Origin: Lineolata rhizophorae
Taxonomy: Eukaryota; Ascomycota; Dothideomycetes; Lineolatales; Lineolataceae
Direction: 5' to 3'
DNA: 64,000 nt
NCBI GenBank assembly: GCA_010093515.1
Contig: MU001671.1
Location: 618,808-682,807 of the forward strand
This document shows, in pieces, positions 47,396 through 58,888 of this stretch; the first letter of the stretch is position 1; the number at the start of each line of letters is the position of its first letter. The translations under genes and the position numbers were made by a program. Below the pieces are notes generated by a model that worked only from the letters and a program-made list of their open reading frames with translations, was not told the DNA's origin and searched no databases.

Positions 47396-50008
47396 CATGG
47401 CGCCGACGGGCATGGGCATGGACGAGCCGGGCGCGGATCTCTTCGACTTCGACCTGGATCCGCAACTGCAGCAGCAACATCACCACTCGCACCGCCACCA
47501 ACAGCAGCAGCAGCAGCAGCATGACCAGCTGGCCTTCGCGGCGCTGCAGCAGCACGACTTCTTCGCGCAGCAGCAGGCGCGCATGGGCGTGCCGCCGACG
47601 CCCAACAGCGTCGAGATGCACGCCGACGCGGCGCGCTACCTGCAGCAGCTCGACTCGCAGGCGCGCGCCCTGCTCGAGACGCAGTTCCAGCTGCGGCAGC
47701 AGCAGCAGGACGGCGGCGCCGGGGCCGCTAGCTTTACGCCGCTGGTGTCGCCGGCCTTCCCGCCCAACGAGCAGGGTTTCCTCATGACGCCTGACGCCGG
47801 CGCCGTAGGGGCGCCGCATGCGCGCCCGCACCCGCACCAACCCCCACAACGCCTGCATCACCAGCACCACCACCAGCCCGAGCCCGACTTCAGCCGTCTA
47901 GTCTCCCCCATGTTGAGCGGCCAGCACGGCCAGCACCTCGACGACGGCGCCAAGCGGTACCACGCCGGCACCGTCACGGCGTCGAGCACGGAGGCGGACA
48001 TGAGCCCGGCAGATCTAGACATCGAGATGATGACGGCGGAAGTGGGCGCGAATAACGCGACGCCAAGCCAACGGCATCAGCAGCATCAGCAACAGCAACA
48101 GCAACAACAGCAGCAACAGGAACTGAAACAGCCGCCGCGCCGCAACCGTGGGGGCAACAGACGCGCAGCACCACGCTCCTCCGGTGGTGGCGCTGCCAAC
48201 GGTGTTGCCGGTGCCGCATCCGCCGGGGGCGGCGGCAGCGGTCGTGTGCGCCAGTCCCCCATCGTCAAGGCTCAGAAGCGCAAGTCGACCGTGATTCCGC
48301 CCAAGGAGGTCAGCGAGATCATCGAGGAGGCGCAGCGACAGCAGCAGCAGCATTCGCAGCAGCATTCGCCCGCGGGAGGGGGCCCGCCATCGGGCAGCCT
48401 GAGCATGACGCCTTTCGGCGCGCCCCTGCACCAGAGCTCCGAGAACGACTCGGTCAGCCCCGAAAGTCTGACGGAGCCGCTCATGGGCCCGCCGCCGAAG
48501 CCGGGCTCGGCGGGGCCGTCGCCGTCGATACTAGCGAAAGGGTGTTATACGTCGGCGCCGTCTCCGCAACAGCAGCAACAGCAACAGCAGCAGAGACCCT
48601 GCCCCGCGACGCCGGCCTCCCTCATGCGCATGCAGCACAACGCGCCCTCCAACGCGCGCTCCTCCATCTCGCCCGTCATCATGGCGTCGCCAACGCAGGC
48701 GCCGCTCCCGCACCAGCACCAGCACCACCGGCAGCAACACCAGCATTCCAGCCCGCTGGTCGACACGCCCACGTCGGTCTCGGCCTCGCCGGCGACGGCG
48801 GCGCCCCCGCTCGAGGAGCTCAACCTGCCCGAGGCCGCGGCGCCGGACTCGCAGCAGCCGCACCCGCGGCCGCAGCCGACGCTGCACCGGCTCGACACGT
48901 CGGCGCGCCACCACCACCAGCAAGGGGGAGGGGGGAGTCGGGAAGACACGCCGCAGCTCTCGGCGAGGAAGACGCCGAAGCTGAACTCGCAGAGTTCGCC
49001 GGGAGGGGCGGCCGGGGGGTTGGCGTCGGCGGTGGCGTCGCCGACGGGGACGGCGGCTGGCGGGGCAGGAGGGAGGAAGGATGGGAAGGGTGGGGCTGGG
49101 GCTGGGACTGGGGTGAATTCTGGGAATGGGACGGGTGGGAAGAGTGGGAGGAAGAGGGGGAGTATGGGGTCGAATATGGTGAGTCCGGCGTTGAGGCCTA
49201 AGATCTCGCCGGGGGTGCAGCCGTTGTTGCCTGAGGGTGGTGAGTGTTTCCCTTTATTTTTTTTTTTCCTTTCTCACCTTCCTTTCTTCCAGTGCTTTTT
49301 ACTTGCCCGCAAGGCGGGAAGAGAGTAGTAGCAATGAACCCTATACTGACCGGTCCTACCGACACGCGCAAAACAGTGCTCTCGGAATCGGCCCACGCGC
49401 TCCTGCTGGCGTCCAAGTCGAACTACCAGAACATACTGGACGGGACCAGCATCCCCGGCGTCAAGTACCACGAGAGCCTCTACCCGGGCCTCACGTCGAA
49501 GCGCACGTCGCACAAGATTGCCGAGCAAGGGCGCCGCAACCGCATCAACCTCGCGCTGCAGGAGATGCTCTCGCTGCTGCCGAACCGGAGCCCGTCGCTC
49601 GGGGGCAAGGAGAAGGAGGCCGGCGGCGGCGCGCCGGGCGCCGGGCCGGGCGGGAGCGGGGCCAAGACGGCCGCCGCCGCCGCCGCGAAGAGCCCCGACG
49701 CGGCGAATCCGCCGCAGACGCCGACGCAGCAGTCGAACTCGAAGGCGGCGACGGTGGAGAGCGCCATCGAGTATATTCGGCAATTGCAGCGGGAGGCGGA
49801 GGAGAATAGGCGGGCGTTGGAGGAGAGGGAGAGGGAGATTGAGGGGTTGAGGAGGAGGCTGAGCGTGCTTGAGGGGGCGGGGGCGGGGGCGGGGAAGGTC
49901 GAAGTTGGCGGGGAGCATGAGAGCCGGGAGGAAGGAGAGGGGAAGAGTAAGGAAGACGAGGCGGAGAAGGCGGCGGTTGAAGTGGCGGTGGAAGAGGAGT
50001 CGTCATGA
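47013..50008 (+). CDS. nuc-1: NUC-1/PHO4-like bHLH transcription factor with polyglutamine tracts (two exons)
   Basis: Exon 1 is 47013-49239. Exon 2 most likely begins at 49293, after a strong polypyrimidine tract; 49314 is a second in-frame acceptor. The product has about 980 residues. The first 740 are disordered: a short acidic segment (LLDLDNIDIDFPIYDAGGD), a pure Q26 run, more Gln-, His- and Pro-rich tracts, and a basic patch near 425. The DNA-binding domain lies near the C-terminus from about 812: KRTSHKIAEQGRRNRINLAL, then a loop of about 50 residues, then KAATVESAIEYIRQLQ running into a leucine-zipper-like helix. The H, E and R residues of the basic region are those that read CACGTG. 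In Neurospora NUC-1 turns on phosphorus-acquisition genes. The bHLH class is sure; orthology to nuc-1 is likely but inferred. Confidence 0.82.
47316..47393 (+). repeat. Uninterrupted (CAG)26 tract in the bHLH gene
   Basis: Twenty-six CAG codons follow each other with no CAA interruption, coding Q26. Other Gln tracts in the same gene are shorter and mixed CAG/CAA. Confidence 0.9.
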
Positions 50009-50938
50009 CCCTGGTAGAGCTGGGATGGTCTTTATATTTTGAGGTTGGGGTCGGCGATCCGCGGTGGCGTTGGTGGCTATGGGCCAGGGTCTTCTGGAGC
50101 GCTCGGATTCTTTCGCGGAGAGCGGTTTTATGAGCTAGGACTGTAGCTCGGAAATAACGATGGGATGACGGGATGGACGACGGTTGGGCAGGGTAATGCT
50201 TAAGGGCTTAGGGTCGGGCGGTTTGGCTCTCGGATGGGTGGTACCGGTGGAGTGGATGGACTAGTGGGTCGAGGATGCCAGATCCATGGGCGTGGAATGT
50301 GCTGGTCACCTTGACGTTGATCTTTTTGCTTCGGCTCGGTTTTGAAACGGCGGGAGCTGAGATGATGTATGCCGGCGGGCTTCTGGGTGGTATTTTCTAA
50401 AGCGGGCTGGCTGGTTGATCCGTTCTTCAGTACCCATTTTCTGGATCGTATTTGCTTAAACCGGAACAGGCGTTTTTGGGAGCTAAGGAGGAAGGGAGGC
50501 TATCTTGCTCGACTTGCATATATGCATGGTTTTGATTGTTTTCGCTTGTTAATAGGTCGAGGGTCTATATGGGCGGCTATCTCCATCCTTGGCTTGTGTT
50601 TGTTCGGCCAAGGTGCTGCGTGTATTTGTGGTAGTAATTAGTCAAAAGAAAGTCCTTCTGTGCACGAATTCACTGGAGAAGTGAGGAATGTGGAGGATTG
50701 ATTGTGTAGGTTACCTCAGATACATTTGCCTGTTCTTCTTGTCCGAGTAAATTTGTTTAGCCTTCTTCACATAGGAAGCTATTTCCCAGGTCCAGAAATT
50801 GAACTTTGCTCTATATCATTTAGCTATATATTACAGCAAACCAATGGGATAAATACAGTAAAGTCCCGGCATGTACAGACAACCCATATATATCAACGCA
50901 AACACCCAGTGCCTGACTGCCCTAAGCTCCCCAAAGTG
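50009..50938. other. Convergent 3' intergenic region
   Basis: The spacer lies between the stop codons of the bHLH gene and the secreted-protein gene. It probably holds both 3' untranslated regions; no gene is seen. Confidence 0.45.
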
Positions 50939-51845
50939 TTATGACGGCCCGAGCAGCCCAATATACTCGATGGTACAAGCTACAACATTATCGTTCAGCA
51001 TAATCGAATCCACGCCCCTGATCTCATACCTGGCGTTATGCGAATAGTTCTCTGGAGAGTCATTGCACCATTCTGCGCTGGGCCCAGAGGATATCTCAAC
51101 AGTTAGGTCAGTGCTATGCCGTGGAGAACTCAGAGCTAGTGAGTCTGGCTGGGGTTTGTGTGGGTGAGGAACGGCCACGGAGCGAAAGGGGTTTGGGAGA
51201 TGAGATATGAACTTACAATGACGATGTTGCTGAATTCCAAAGGGCCAAAGTCCCAGTTTTCGTCGTGCAACTCGATTGCGAAAAGAGCCTGGTTGAAGGT
51301 TTTGTTGCCTGCATAAGTGTTAGTCCATAGATGTCAGTATAGCCCGGGTCTCTCCCACCACGCCTGTTCCCCCGTCCTTCTCAACAGGTTACCGCCACAA
51401 CCTTGGCGCACATACTTAACAACGGGAAACGATCAAAAGCAAACTGGTCCTTTTCCGGTCCTCGTAACGTGCTAGTCCACCCGCGCCGCCGTCTCGTGTT
51501 CACAAAAGATAGACTCTGGCCTTCTGTAGCGTTGAACCCGACCCCCCAGGGAATAGTCGGGTTCGAACAGCACCAGATGTTCAGAAATTGCCACGTGCCC
51601 GAGGTCCCGTCGAGCACATTCTGGTACACGCCCGAGCTGTCGGTGGCTTGCAGCCCCGGCCATAGGTAGTAAATGCCACCCCGAGGAAGGCGTGGAACGT
51701 GCATATTGCCCCTGAGCGAGAGGAATTCCTGGCCCGGGGGCGTCCAGTACCGCAGGAAGTACCAGCGGATAGCGAATGCGAGGTCGGGGAATAGGCATAT
51801 GAGGCTGAGTAATGCGAATGGCGGAAGCGGTAGCTGAGGCCGCAT
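50939..51845 (-). CDS. Uncharacterised secreted protein (three exons)
   Basis: Minus-strand exons 51845-51416, 51308-51217 and 51094-50939 join in phase (donors GTATGT and GTAAGT) to about 225 residues. The start at 51845 gives a clean signal peptide (MRPQLPLPPFALLSLICLFPDLAFA); an ATG at 51908 would add 21 residues before it. The mature part has aromatic and glycine-rich strands (GGIYYLWPGLQATDSSGVYQ, then GTWQFLNIWCC), several possible N-glycosylation sites and ends in CTIEYIGLLGPS. The pattern of beta strands and the YLWPGL block recall extracellular fungal proteins of unknown function with a lectin- or glucanase-like fold, but I cannot name the family. No membrane anchor follows, so it is expected to be secreted. 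Confidence 0.68.
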
Positions 51846-53379
51846 GGTAAGATGTTCATAAGACACGACAGAGCCAAGTGCAAGAAGAAACACAGGAGGG
51901 GTGTGCAAAGTCTGCAGAAGGGAAAACCAAAAAAACCTGGTTAGCTAGAAGTCTCTCAAGAACGCAAAGACGTCCTAGAATGCATCCACACTCTTTTTGT
52001 TTCATTGTTGATTGGGAATTATCCTCGCCGCCCTAACCTACCCGCAAAACTTTCCAAAATGCGGAGAGCGCATGACAGCAACCGTTATGGATACGTAAAC
52101 AACCAACTCGTCCGTTCATACATGCATATACAGAGCTGCAGCCCAATCTGACCATCGCCCGGGCGCCGGAATGGCAGGATCTACGCATTCCAAGAAAATT
52201 CGAGCGGCTTATGGCGCCTGGTAACGGGCAAGCATCGGCCTTTTCAAGACCTCTGCATGCAGCAGGGAGTCTTCTAAACGAGGAGTGTGTACACGCGGAC
52301 ACAAGCATCCGCTTAACGCGCGGGTGAATAGAACGTCTCGCGGAATTTACGCCGGCTGCTGGACCTCGAAAGAAGCCGCCTTTTCAGTCGATATTAAATG
52401 GTGTGGGGTCCGGGTATATGTGTGGTCGATATGCTTCGCTGAGCCCATTGCCCGAGGCCGAATTAAATTGGACCAAGACGAACCGTGCTCGGTCCACACT
52501 TAGGTTCTGCAGGAATTTCTAGAAGTGCTTAAGTGATTGACCAGGACTTTAACTCCGTATGCCGGGCGGCCCATCCTCAAAATGGATGGAAACGAGCTCA
52601 TGGCTTGGGGGAAGTGAACTCGCTCATTGCTGAACATGACTGCGTGGACTTGGCGTTGAGGCCAAAGACGTTCGAGGCCGTGAACCTACACCCCGGGGTC
52701 GATCAATGCTTTGATCAGTTATCCAGCACCTTGCCCTTTTCATCTTGATGAGTGTCATGGGACAGATTGTCGCCGTATTCTTCTCTATAGAGAAGAGGAT
52801 GGAGTGTCCATTGAACAAAACCTTAAAGGGCCATCTTCAATGATGAATCCATCGACCAAGTATTCAAGAGGAAAGAGTCCCCCATGACAGCGCTCATTTT
52901 TCCCGAGCAAGCATGCGTTGGTGAAATGTTGCAATGGTACGGAAATAAGTCGGGGGGGCCAGCCGCGCTTAGTCATCCGGCTGAGGCGCCCCGCCCGGTT
53001 TGGCTCTAGTGCATTCGTACCAAACACTGCCAACCTTCCAAACCTCCACAACTGCATCCCTCCCGCCTCGCGTCTATTCGGGCAATGAGCTCTCTAACCG
53101 TCACACCTGCTCTGTGAGTATATTTACACTCTATATTTTTTTCGGTTCTGCTCTTTATGATCGCGGCGTTTTCTTGTAGGTCGCTCGGCTTCCTATGCCC
53201 TTGCTAATCATGCGGAAAGGTGAAAATCGCATAGCGCATGCGTTGTATGCCCAGTGCCATAACGTCGCGTCCGCATGCATACCAGGGTGTGATACTGAGA
53301 GCCCGCGTGTGCGCAAAGTTGTGCGCTCTCCCCACGCGCAAATTCACTCAATTCATACCAGCCTCCCATTGATACGATA
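51846..53379. other. Intergenic region between two divergent genes
   Basis: The region must hold the promoters of the secreted-protein gene (minus) and the 791-residue protein gene (plus). A frame at 52785-53057 minus has no family features. Nothing else is seen. Confidence 0.4.
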
Positions 53380-55829
53380 ATGGCATCTACCGCACCTTAC
53401 TACACGGCTCCGGGGACGCGTCCCGGCGCGAGCGGCAACGACAGGTTTCCAAATCCCCCGTACGCCGAGCCAGACGATATGACTGAGACCGACAACGCAT
53501 CCCAAGGCGTTGCTAATAATAATAGTACTGGTAGCCTCGGCGCTGATGGTAGCGCCGAATATGATGGCGCTTCGGCATCAATGCCTTCGCAGGCACAGCA
53601 GATACATCCCAATCTAGAAAACTACAGGCCTAGTCAAACGACCGAGAGCTCCTACGGTCCCTACGAGAGTATTTATGGAGGCAATGTGCCCGGAAATAAC
53701 CCGCAGTTGCGTGAACTCTTGGAAGCTGTCACTAGTGCGGCCGGTCATGAACAATCCCGGACTCCTCTGGCGAGACGGGGGTCGAAGCGGCGGGCAGGTG
53801 CAATGGGTCCTGAGGGAGATAATGGCACTGGTGCTGCGTCGAGAAAGTCGCATCGCAAGGGATTATCCAGCGGCATCGCCGAGGAGGGCGCCGAGTTCAA
53901 TGTAAGCGATAGCGCAGACGGCGACTCGGGCGCACAATCAAAGCGGCGAGGGCAAACTTCTACCCTCGCCCAAGACCAAGAGCCCTCCATATTAGATAAT
54001 GTGGGCAGTACATCTGCTGACCAACGCTCTTGGACGATGCAGATCGCGTCTTCTGCGAACGACTCGATGGCGGGATTCGTTGGCCGCGAGCATGCCCCCT
54101 CGAGCCCGACTCCATCCGTCAGTCTTCTCCCTACGACCGCGCCCGCCGTCGCTACAAGCTTCCATGAATCCCAATCCGCAACAGCAGCGACGCCGCCACC
54201 GCCACCACCACCGGCCTACACCCCGCAAGCCCATCAACACTCGTCTACTCCGCCCAATACCACGACCACGCCGACTGCAAGCACCCCGGGCGCCCGCCCC
54301 AGTACTATCCACTCGTCTGCCGCTCTCTTCCGCCAACCCAGCAACCTCTCATCCAAGAAGCCAACGCGCCCCCCCATGTCACGCCTGTTTTCGTCGCTAC
54401 ATTTATCGGCCGAGTCGTTCCTGCAGCTGCAGGCCGAGGCTAAAGCCTATATGCTGGATCCGGCGCACCCGGAGCGCCGTCAGTGTGTCGGCAACCGCGG
54501 CGCTGCTGACGCAGACATGACCAAACTCAAGCTCTTCAACTGCGTGCGCGACTTCCTCGAGGAGGAAGGCGCCGGAGAGCGCTTCTTCAGTGCCGAGGCG
54601 CGTGCCAGGGATGCAACCAAGGCGGCCGCAGAGGGGCTTGTAGTGCCGCCAGACGAGGAAGGCGGCGGAGGAGGCGGCCAGGGTGACGGCGGTGGGACGC
54701 CTGCGGGGAACGAGCAGGAAGAAGCGGGGAGAAGAAAGCCGGAGAAAGAGAGAAGATGGATGTGGCCCGAAGACGGCAATAAAATCGTGTCGCTCGTAAC
54801 GCCGTTACTAAGACGCATGGTCACGAACGAGCGGCAGCGCATGTATGCCATCGAAACCCGTAAGGGAGGCGCGGCCGGGAAGAAGGCGAAAGATGATGCC
54901 GCTGCTACAGCCGCGGCGGCCGCGGCTGCGGCTGCGGAGGTCGAGAATAGAGAAGCTGCCGCGCAAGGCGGCGCGGCCGAGGATGAGGGTCACAACATCC
55001 AGGTATGGAATTGATTTCTGCTCGTCCTGGATTGCCCTTGAGACATGATAGCTGACGAGAAGTGGATAAACCCTAGGCCACCCTTGTGGACCCTGCTTTC
55101 CCTCCTCAGACAACTAACACCGATCCCGAACAATCGGAGAATACGGCTAACAACAACGACAACTCGTCAAACCAAAACGGTATGGCCGATCCGACCAGCG
55201 CTTCTTTAGAGAAGATGGAGTATTCGGCCCTGTCGATATCGCACGCAGTGGCGTCCACGCCACCGGTCGAGCTTTTCTTCGTCCGGGAAGGTGCGCCACA
55301 TGTAGAGCTGTACCCACCCTATTACATCCATTCCACTACGAATCTCGCCGACATCAGCTACGGCGCGCTACGCGCCCATGTCATCGTGTTGCTGGGCCAC
55401 TTGATCAACGCTGGCGAGCTGGTCCAAACGCTTGCGGTAAACGAGAAAGTGATAGCTGAAGCAGGTAAGCCCACCGCCGCAATAGACACTGCCGACGTAT
55501 CCCAAGCAGCGGTCATGTCTCGCGCTCCCGGTAGCGATGAAGCCGTTGCCGCCGACGCCACAGCTGCTGACAGTAGCGTCATAGCTGCGGATCCGGTCGC
55601 TAGGGCTTCGAAGGAAGGCATCCCGCCGTTCAAGCTGCTCGTGCAGGCGCACCAGCTGCGACCGCTAGACGACGAAGATGCGTGGAAGGCTGCTGTGGAT
55701 GAGATCTTGAGTTCCCCCTGGTTGAAGAAGCAGGCGAGAGTTGTTGTGCATGTAATTTGGAATCTGCCAGAGGCGGCGCAGCCGCCACGGCCGCTGGTAA
55801 GCGAGAACAGGATGTTCCTTGACACGTAA
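53380..55829 (+). CDS. Uncharacterised fungal protein (two exons)
   Basis: Exons 53380-55002 and 55077-55829 give about 791 residues. The first 330 residues are low complexity, rich in Ser, Thr, Asn and Pro, with small basic clusters (RRGSKRRAG, SKRRGQ) that could be nuclear localisation signals. A more ordered part follows: SRLFSSLHLSAESFLQLQAEAKAYM, then RRQCVGNRG and KLFNCVRDFLEEEG, an acidic/glycine linker, and WPEDGNKIVSLVTPLLRRMVTNERQRMYAIETRKG. The last 240 residues, in exon 2, are mostly helical in type. From memory the CVGNRG and DGNKIVSLVTPLLRRMVTNERQR blocks recur in other Pezizomycotina hypothetical proteins, but I know no function. Nuclear location is an inference. A GTAAGT overlaps the stop codon, so a further 3' exon is possible. 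Confidence 0.7.
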
Positions 55830-56213
55830 GTGTGAGGGTGTGGGTTACACGATGTATACCTAGGGGGTGAAACTTGAGGTGCGAAGTTGAAGGCCTTGAC
55901 GGAAGCGCCGTATAAAAGATTGTACGCCTATAGTCTAGAGTCACGCTTCATAGTGCAAGAGAACAAGTTTTATGGAAAAGGCGGGCGAACTACGTATTCA
56001 TTTCTATGACCTTGTTGACTAGCGTAAGAGGAAACCGGCTGCTAATAAGAATAAAAGGGAAAGGAGGAGGAAGTTGTACCCGTTGGCGACCTTGGCTGCT
56101 CCTGAGGGAGAAAACAAGCTACCACCCTAAGCTACCATGGAAGTGAATCCATGTGCACCATACTACCCGACAATGGTTGTAGGCCTCCGGCTTGGCCATT
56201 TTAAAGACCCAAC
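55830..56213. other. Convergent 3' intergenic region
   Basis: A short spacer between convergent reading directions. No gene is seen. Confidence 0.4.
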
Positions 56214-56802
56214 CTACCAATTTGGGCCAGGAAGAGAGAAGTTGACAATCCACGTGCCCATGCCATTGGCAAATTTGATAGGACCCTCACCACGTTCCAA
56301 AACTGCTCCGTCCACAGCCTCTCCGCTAGCATCCCCGTCGTCAAGCGTGCCTTTCTCGTCCCTGCAAATGATATCGAAAGAGCGCAAAGGGCGATCGTCC
56401 TCTGTGACGCCGATGCAGGCGTTCATCCGGACGTTGTACCAGAGCCAATAGTCGCCCTTCTGGTCCCGATGCTTGAAAAAGTACATGATGCAACGAGGGT
56501 CGGGGTCGCGAACTAGGAAGGATTTGCGAATGATGGGGAAGTTTCCGACGTTATGGCCCTAGTGGTCGACGATCAGGGTGTCGAGGTACTTGTTGCAGCC
56601 TGCAGAGGAGCGTGAATTAGTCACTAGTCGAAATGGCGCTTGGTCGCTGGAGAGCCATGGTGGCAAGAACTGTGAACTGCGCACCTTCGTAGAAAAAGGA
56701 GTCGAAGCGCACATAGAACTTATTGTCGGCTTGAACATCCTCAGAGGCAATAACCGTAGACGAGAGACCGAGAATGGCAACGGCAATAGCAAAGAGCCTC
56801 AT
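56214..56802 (-). pseudogene. Broken gene for a small secreted protein
   Basis: Read on the minus strand, it starts with a clear signal peptide (MRLFAIAVAILGLSSTVIA), has one plausible intron (56684-56600), and continues in a second coding part that ends at 56214. The mature part is small, with few cysteines, and rich in charged and aromatic residues (FFKHRDQKGDYWLWYN). The frame is interrupted about once. The protein resembles effector-like small secreted proteins in size and layout only; I do not recognise a family and assign no activity. It is either a young pseudogene or a spot where the sequence or the exon model is wrong. Confidence 0.5.
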
Positions 56803-57404
56803 CTTGACGTTTCGAAGTAAACTGGAACCTATTTCTAGGAGTATTATGTTTTGGGACAAAGTTTTTCTTTTTATTTCTTTCTATCGCAGATTGAGGCTGA
56901 GAGTGGTATTGAGGAAGAAGGTTGAGGTGGAAATTTGGAGGCTCCTGGTTGGAATCTTTGGTCCCTCATGTTCCGGTGGCACAGACTTAGATTCTCTAGG
57001 TAGTGTTCCTGCCGAATACGTTTAGTATAATCTAGAATGGCGTTTGCGGTTGGCCAGAATATACTACTCGTCGCCTGTTCGGGTAATCTGTACCTCTGGA
57101 TCAGGTAGGCGCGTTAACGGTGTTGTGGTTATGGCTGGCTCAAAGGGAACTATCGTCAACTCAAGGTCCGCCGATTCAATAGACTAAAATGCTCCGAGAT
57201 TCTGTGAATTTTACTTCACGAATATATATAAACTGGAGCGGTTTAGTGACTTGATAAATTACAGTACAAATGGAAGCAGGCACATATTTCTCGACTGTAG
57301 ACGGCACTGTTTGCTACTTGATGGCACGAAAGTTTCCAAACAGATTAGAGGCTTGTTTCCAAGGAACATCCAACTACTAGCTCCTGGGCTACAAAGTTGG
57401 TCGT
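56803..57404. other. Intergenic region
   Basis: This must contain the promoter of the small secreted protein relic and the 3' untranslated region of the Fig1 gene. Nothing else is seen. Confidence 0.4.
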
Positions 57405-58387
57405 TTAGCCGATCATATTGCTTATAAGAGTAATAGAAATAACGAGGATACCCAATCCGAGGGCAACCGCCGTAATACATCCAACGCCACTCCATCCCAA
57501 AGCCATCGCTGCAGCTCCGATTCCGGCCTTTACGCTTCCATACCCAGCACTTTCAGCCATGGCAGCTGCTCCTACGGCTCCAACATGCTGCCAGAGCCCG
57601 CCAGTTAAACATAATAGTGCAGATACCATTGCCGTCGTGAGAGCGATATGGGAGACTGGTCTCGACGGAAATGGTTTCACTTCAACTTCGCTGCCTTCGT
57701 TATCTTCTTCATGCCAACCAGGGAAGGTTCCGAGCAACAGAATTGCGACGAAAGCTAAAACAATGCCCATAATACTGAATTTCGGGTTAGTGAATTGCGC
57801 GTTGCAAAATATCATTCTAGGACAACATACAATACTCCAGAGAAGATGACATCATCCCGAAACTTTGAGGCCATCCAAATAAGGTTCAAAGGGTCGTTTG
57901 CTCTTCCAATTTGTTCGACTAGGCCTTCGGTGTCGGATCCGCACACCCAAATAATCCCTCCATGTCGTACGCATAAGCCAAAGTATCCAGCTCTCACTTC
58001 CAGTTGGGCGCTCCCTTTCAAGCCGTCAAAAACAGTAGACATATTATTATTTGCTTGACTGGAGTCTAAAGTAGTGGTTGTATTTTGGTACGATAACGAC
58101 ATGATGTAAATGTTGGTCATTGTTGAGTAGGATGAGCATCCGGCAAGGAGAATGGCTGCGAGCTATCTTAGCGACGCGAGCAAGTCGATCTCACGTAACA
58201 ACTTACATAGCAAAATTATTGCGCTAGATAAGAGAATCATCAGGACATGGTGAAACCCAATAAAGGGGATGAAACCTGACAATATGACTTAGCCCGTGTG
58301 GATGTTCACTAGAGTAATGATGCCCCCGATGTGGTAGGTAATTAGCGCGTAGTACTTACGCTGCCATGAAAGTGTAAAGGTTGTCAT
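57405..58387 (-). CDS. fig1: Fig1-family membrane protein (four exons)
   Basis: Minus-strand exons 58387-58360, 58275-58207, 58155-57831 and 57774-57405 keep phase and give about 263 residues. There are four hydrophobic segments: one near the N-terminus (HHVLMILLSSAIILLSILLAG), then an extracellular loop, and three more (GIVLAFVAILLLGTF; IALTTAMVSALLCLTGG; AVALGLGILVISITLI). The loop carries AGYFGLCVR and WVCGS, the G-[FY]-x-G-x-C...C signature of the Fig1 family, followed by DPLNLIWMASKF. Fig1 proteins regulate calcium influx and membrane fusion during mating and, in filamentous fungi, hyphal and sexual development. The first exon is only 28 bases; it was chosen because it restores the frame of the first membrane segment. 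The order of segments matches claudin-like four-pass topology. Confidence 0.82.
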
Positions 58388-58537
58388 TTCGTCCTTGGTT
58401 AATCTCACTTGGCCATGAGCAACAGTCCAGATTTGTTCGCAGTATAAGTGAGAGGGGTGGCGCCCTCCGCGACCGAAGATTCAGGAGAGGTTCAAATAAG
58501 CGAAAATTTGACGAGTGCCTCCGGCTGATTCGCTTCT

Positions 58538-58885
58538 GTGACTATGTATTCATATGAGGAGTCGCGCGCGCACAAGCCACTGATTAAGCCGCAAGCCACC
58601 CAGCCACCGGCTATCCAAAAATCTTCCACCATCACCTACACAACCAAGGACTTCAACCAACATATGACGTCTATGTTTATAGGTGCTTTCCATGTCCCGT
58701 ACGTCACAGAACAAACCCAAATGCAAGCGTCATATCAAAAGGTACTGCACTATGATCTTTCCTTCGCAATAAAGGCAATCTATCACGAAAGTAATTACAG
58801 TGTCCCAAAAGGAGCTAAAATAATCATTCAATGGCTGAAGCCCGCCATACGTTACGAACCAACGGCTACGTCTTGCTACATTTAG
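58538..58885 (+). CDS. Doubtful 115-codon open frame
   Basis: An ATG-started frame between the Fig1 start and the CorA-like stop. It has no recognisable motif, no signal peptide and no membrane segment. It may be a chance frame within the Fig1 promoter; I list it because it fills most of the space and is not antisense to a supported exon. Confidence 0.18.
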   Translation: MTMYSYEESRAHKPLIKPQATQPPAIQKSSTITYTTKDFNQHMTSMFIGAFHVPYVTEQTQMQASYQKVLHYDLSFAIKAIYHESNYSVPKGAKIIIQWLKPAIRYEPTATSCYI

Positions 58886-58888
58886 TTA

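Noticed and set aside
46911-47873. 320-codon minus-strand frame antisense to the bHLH gene, Leu-rich
   Set aside because: The Leu runs are the complement of CAG repeats; no start context or domain.
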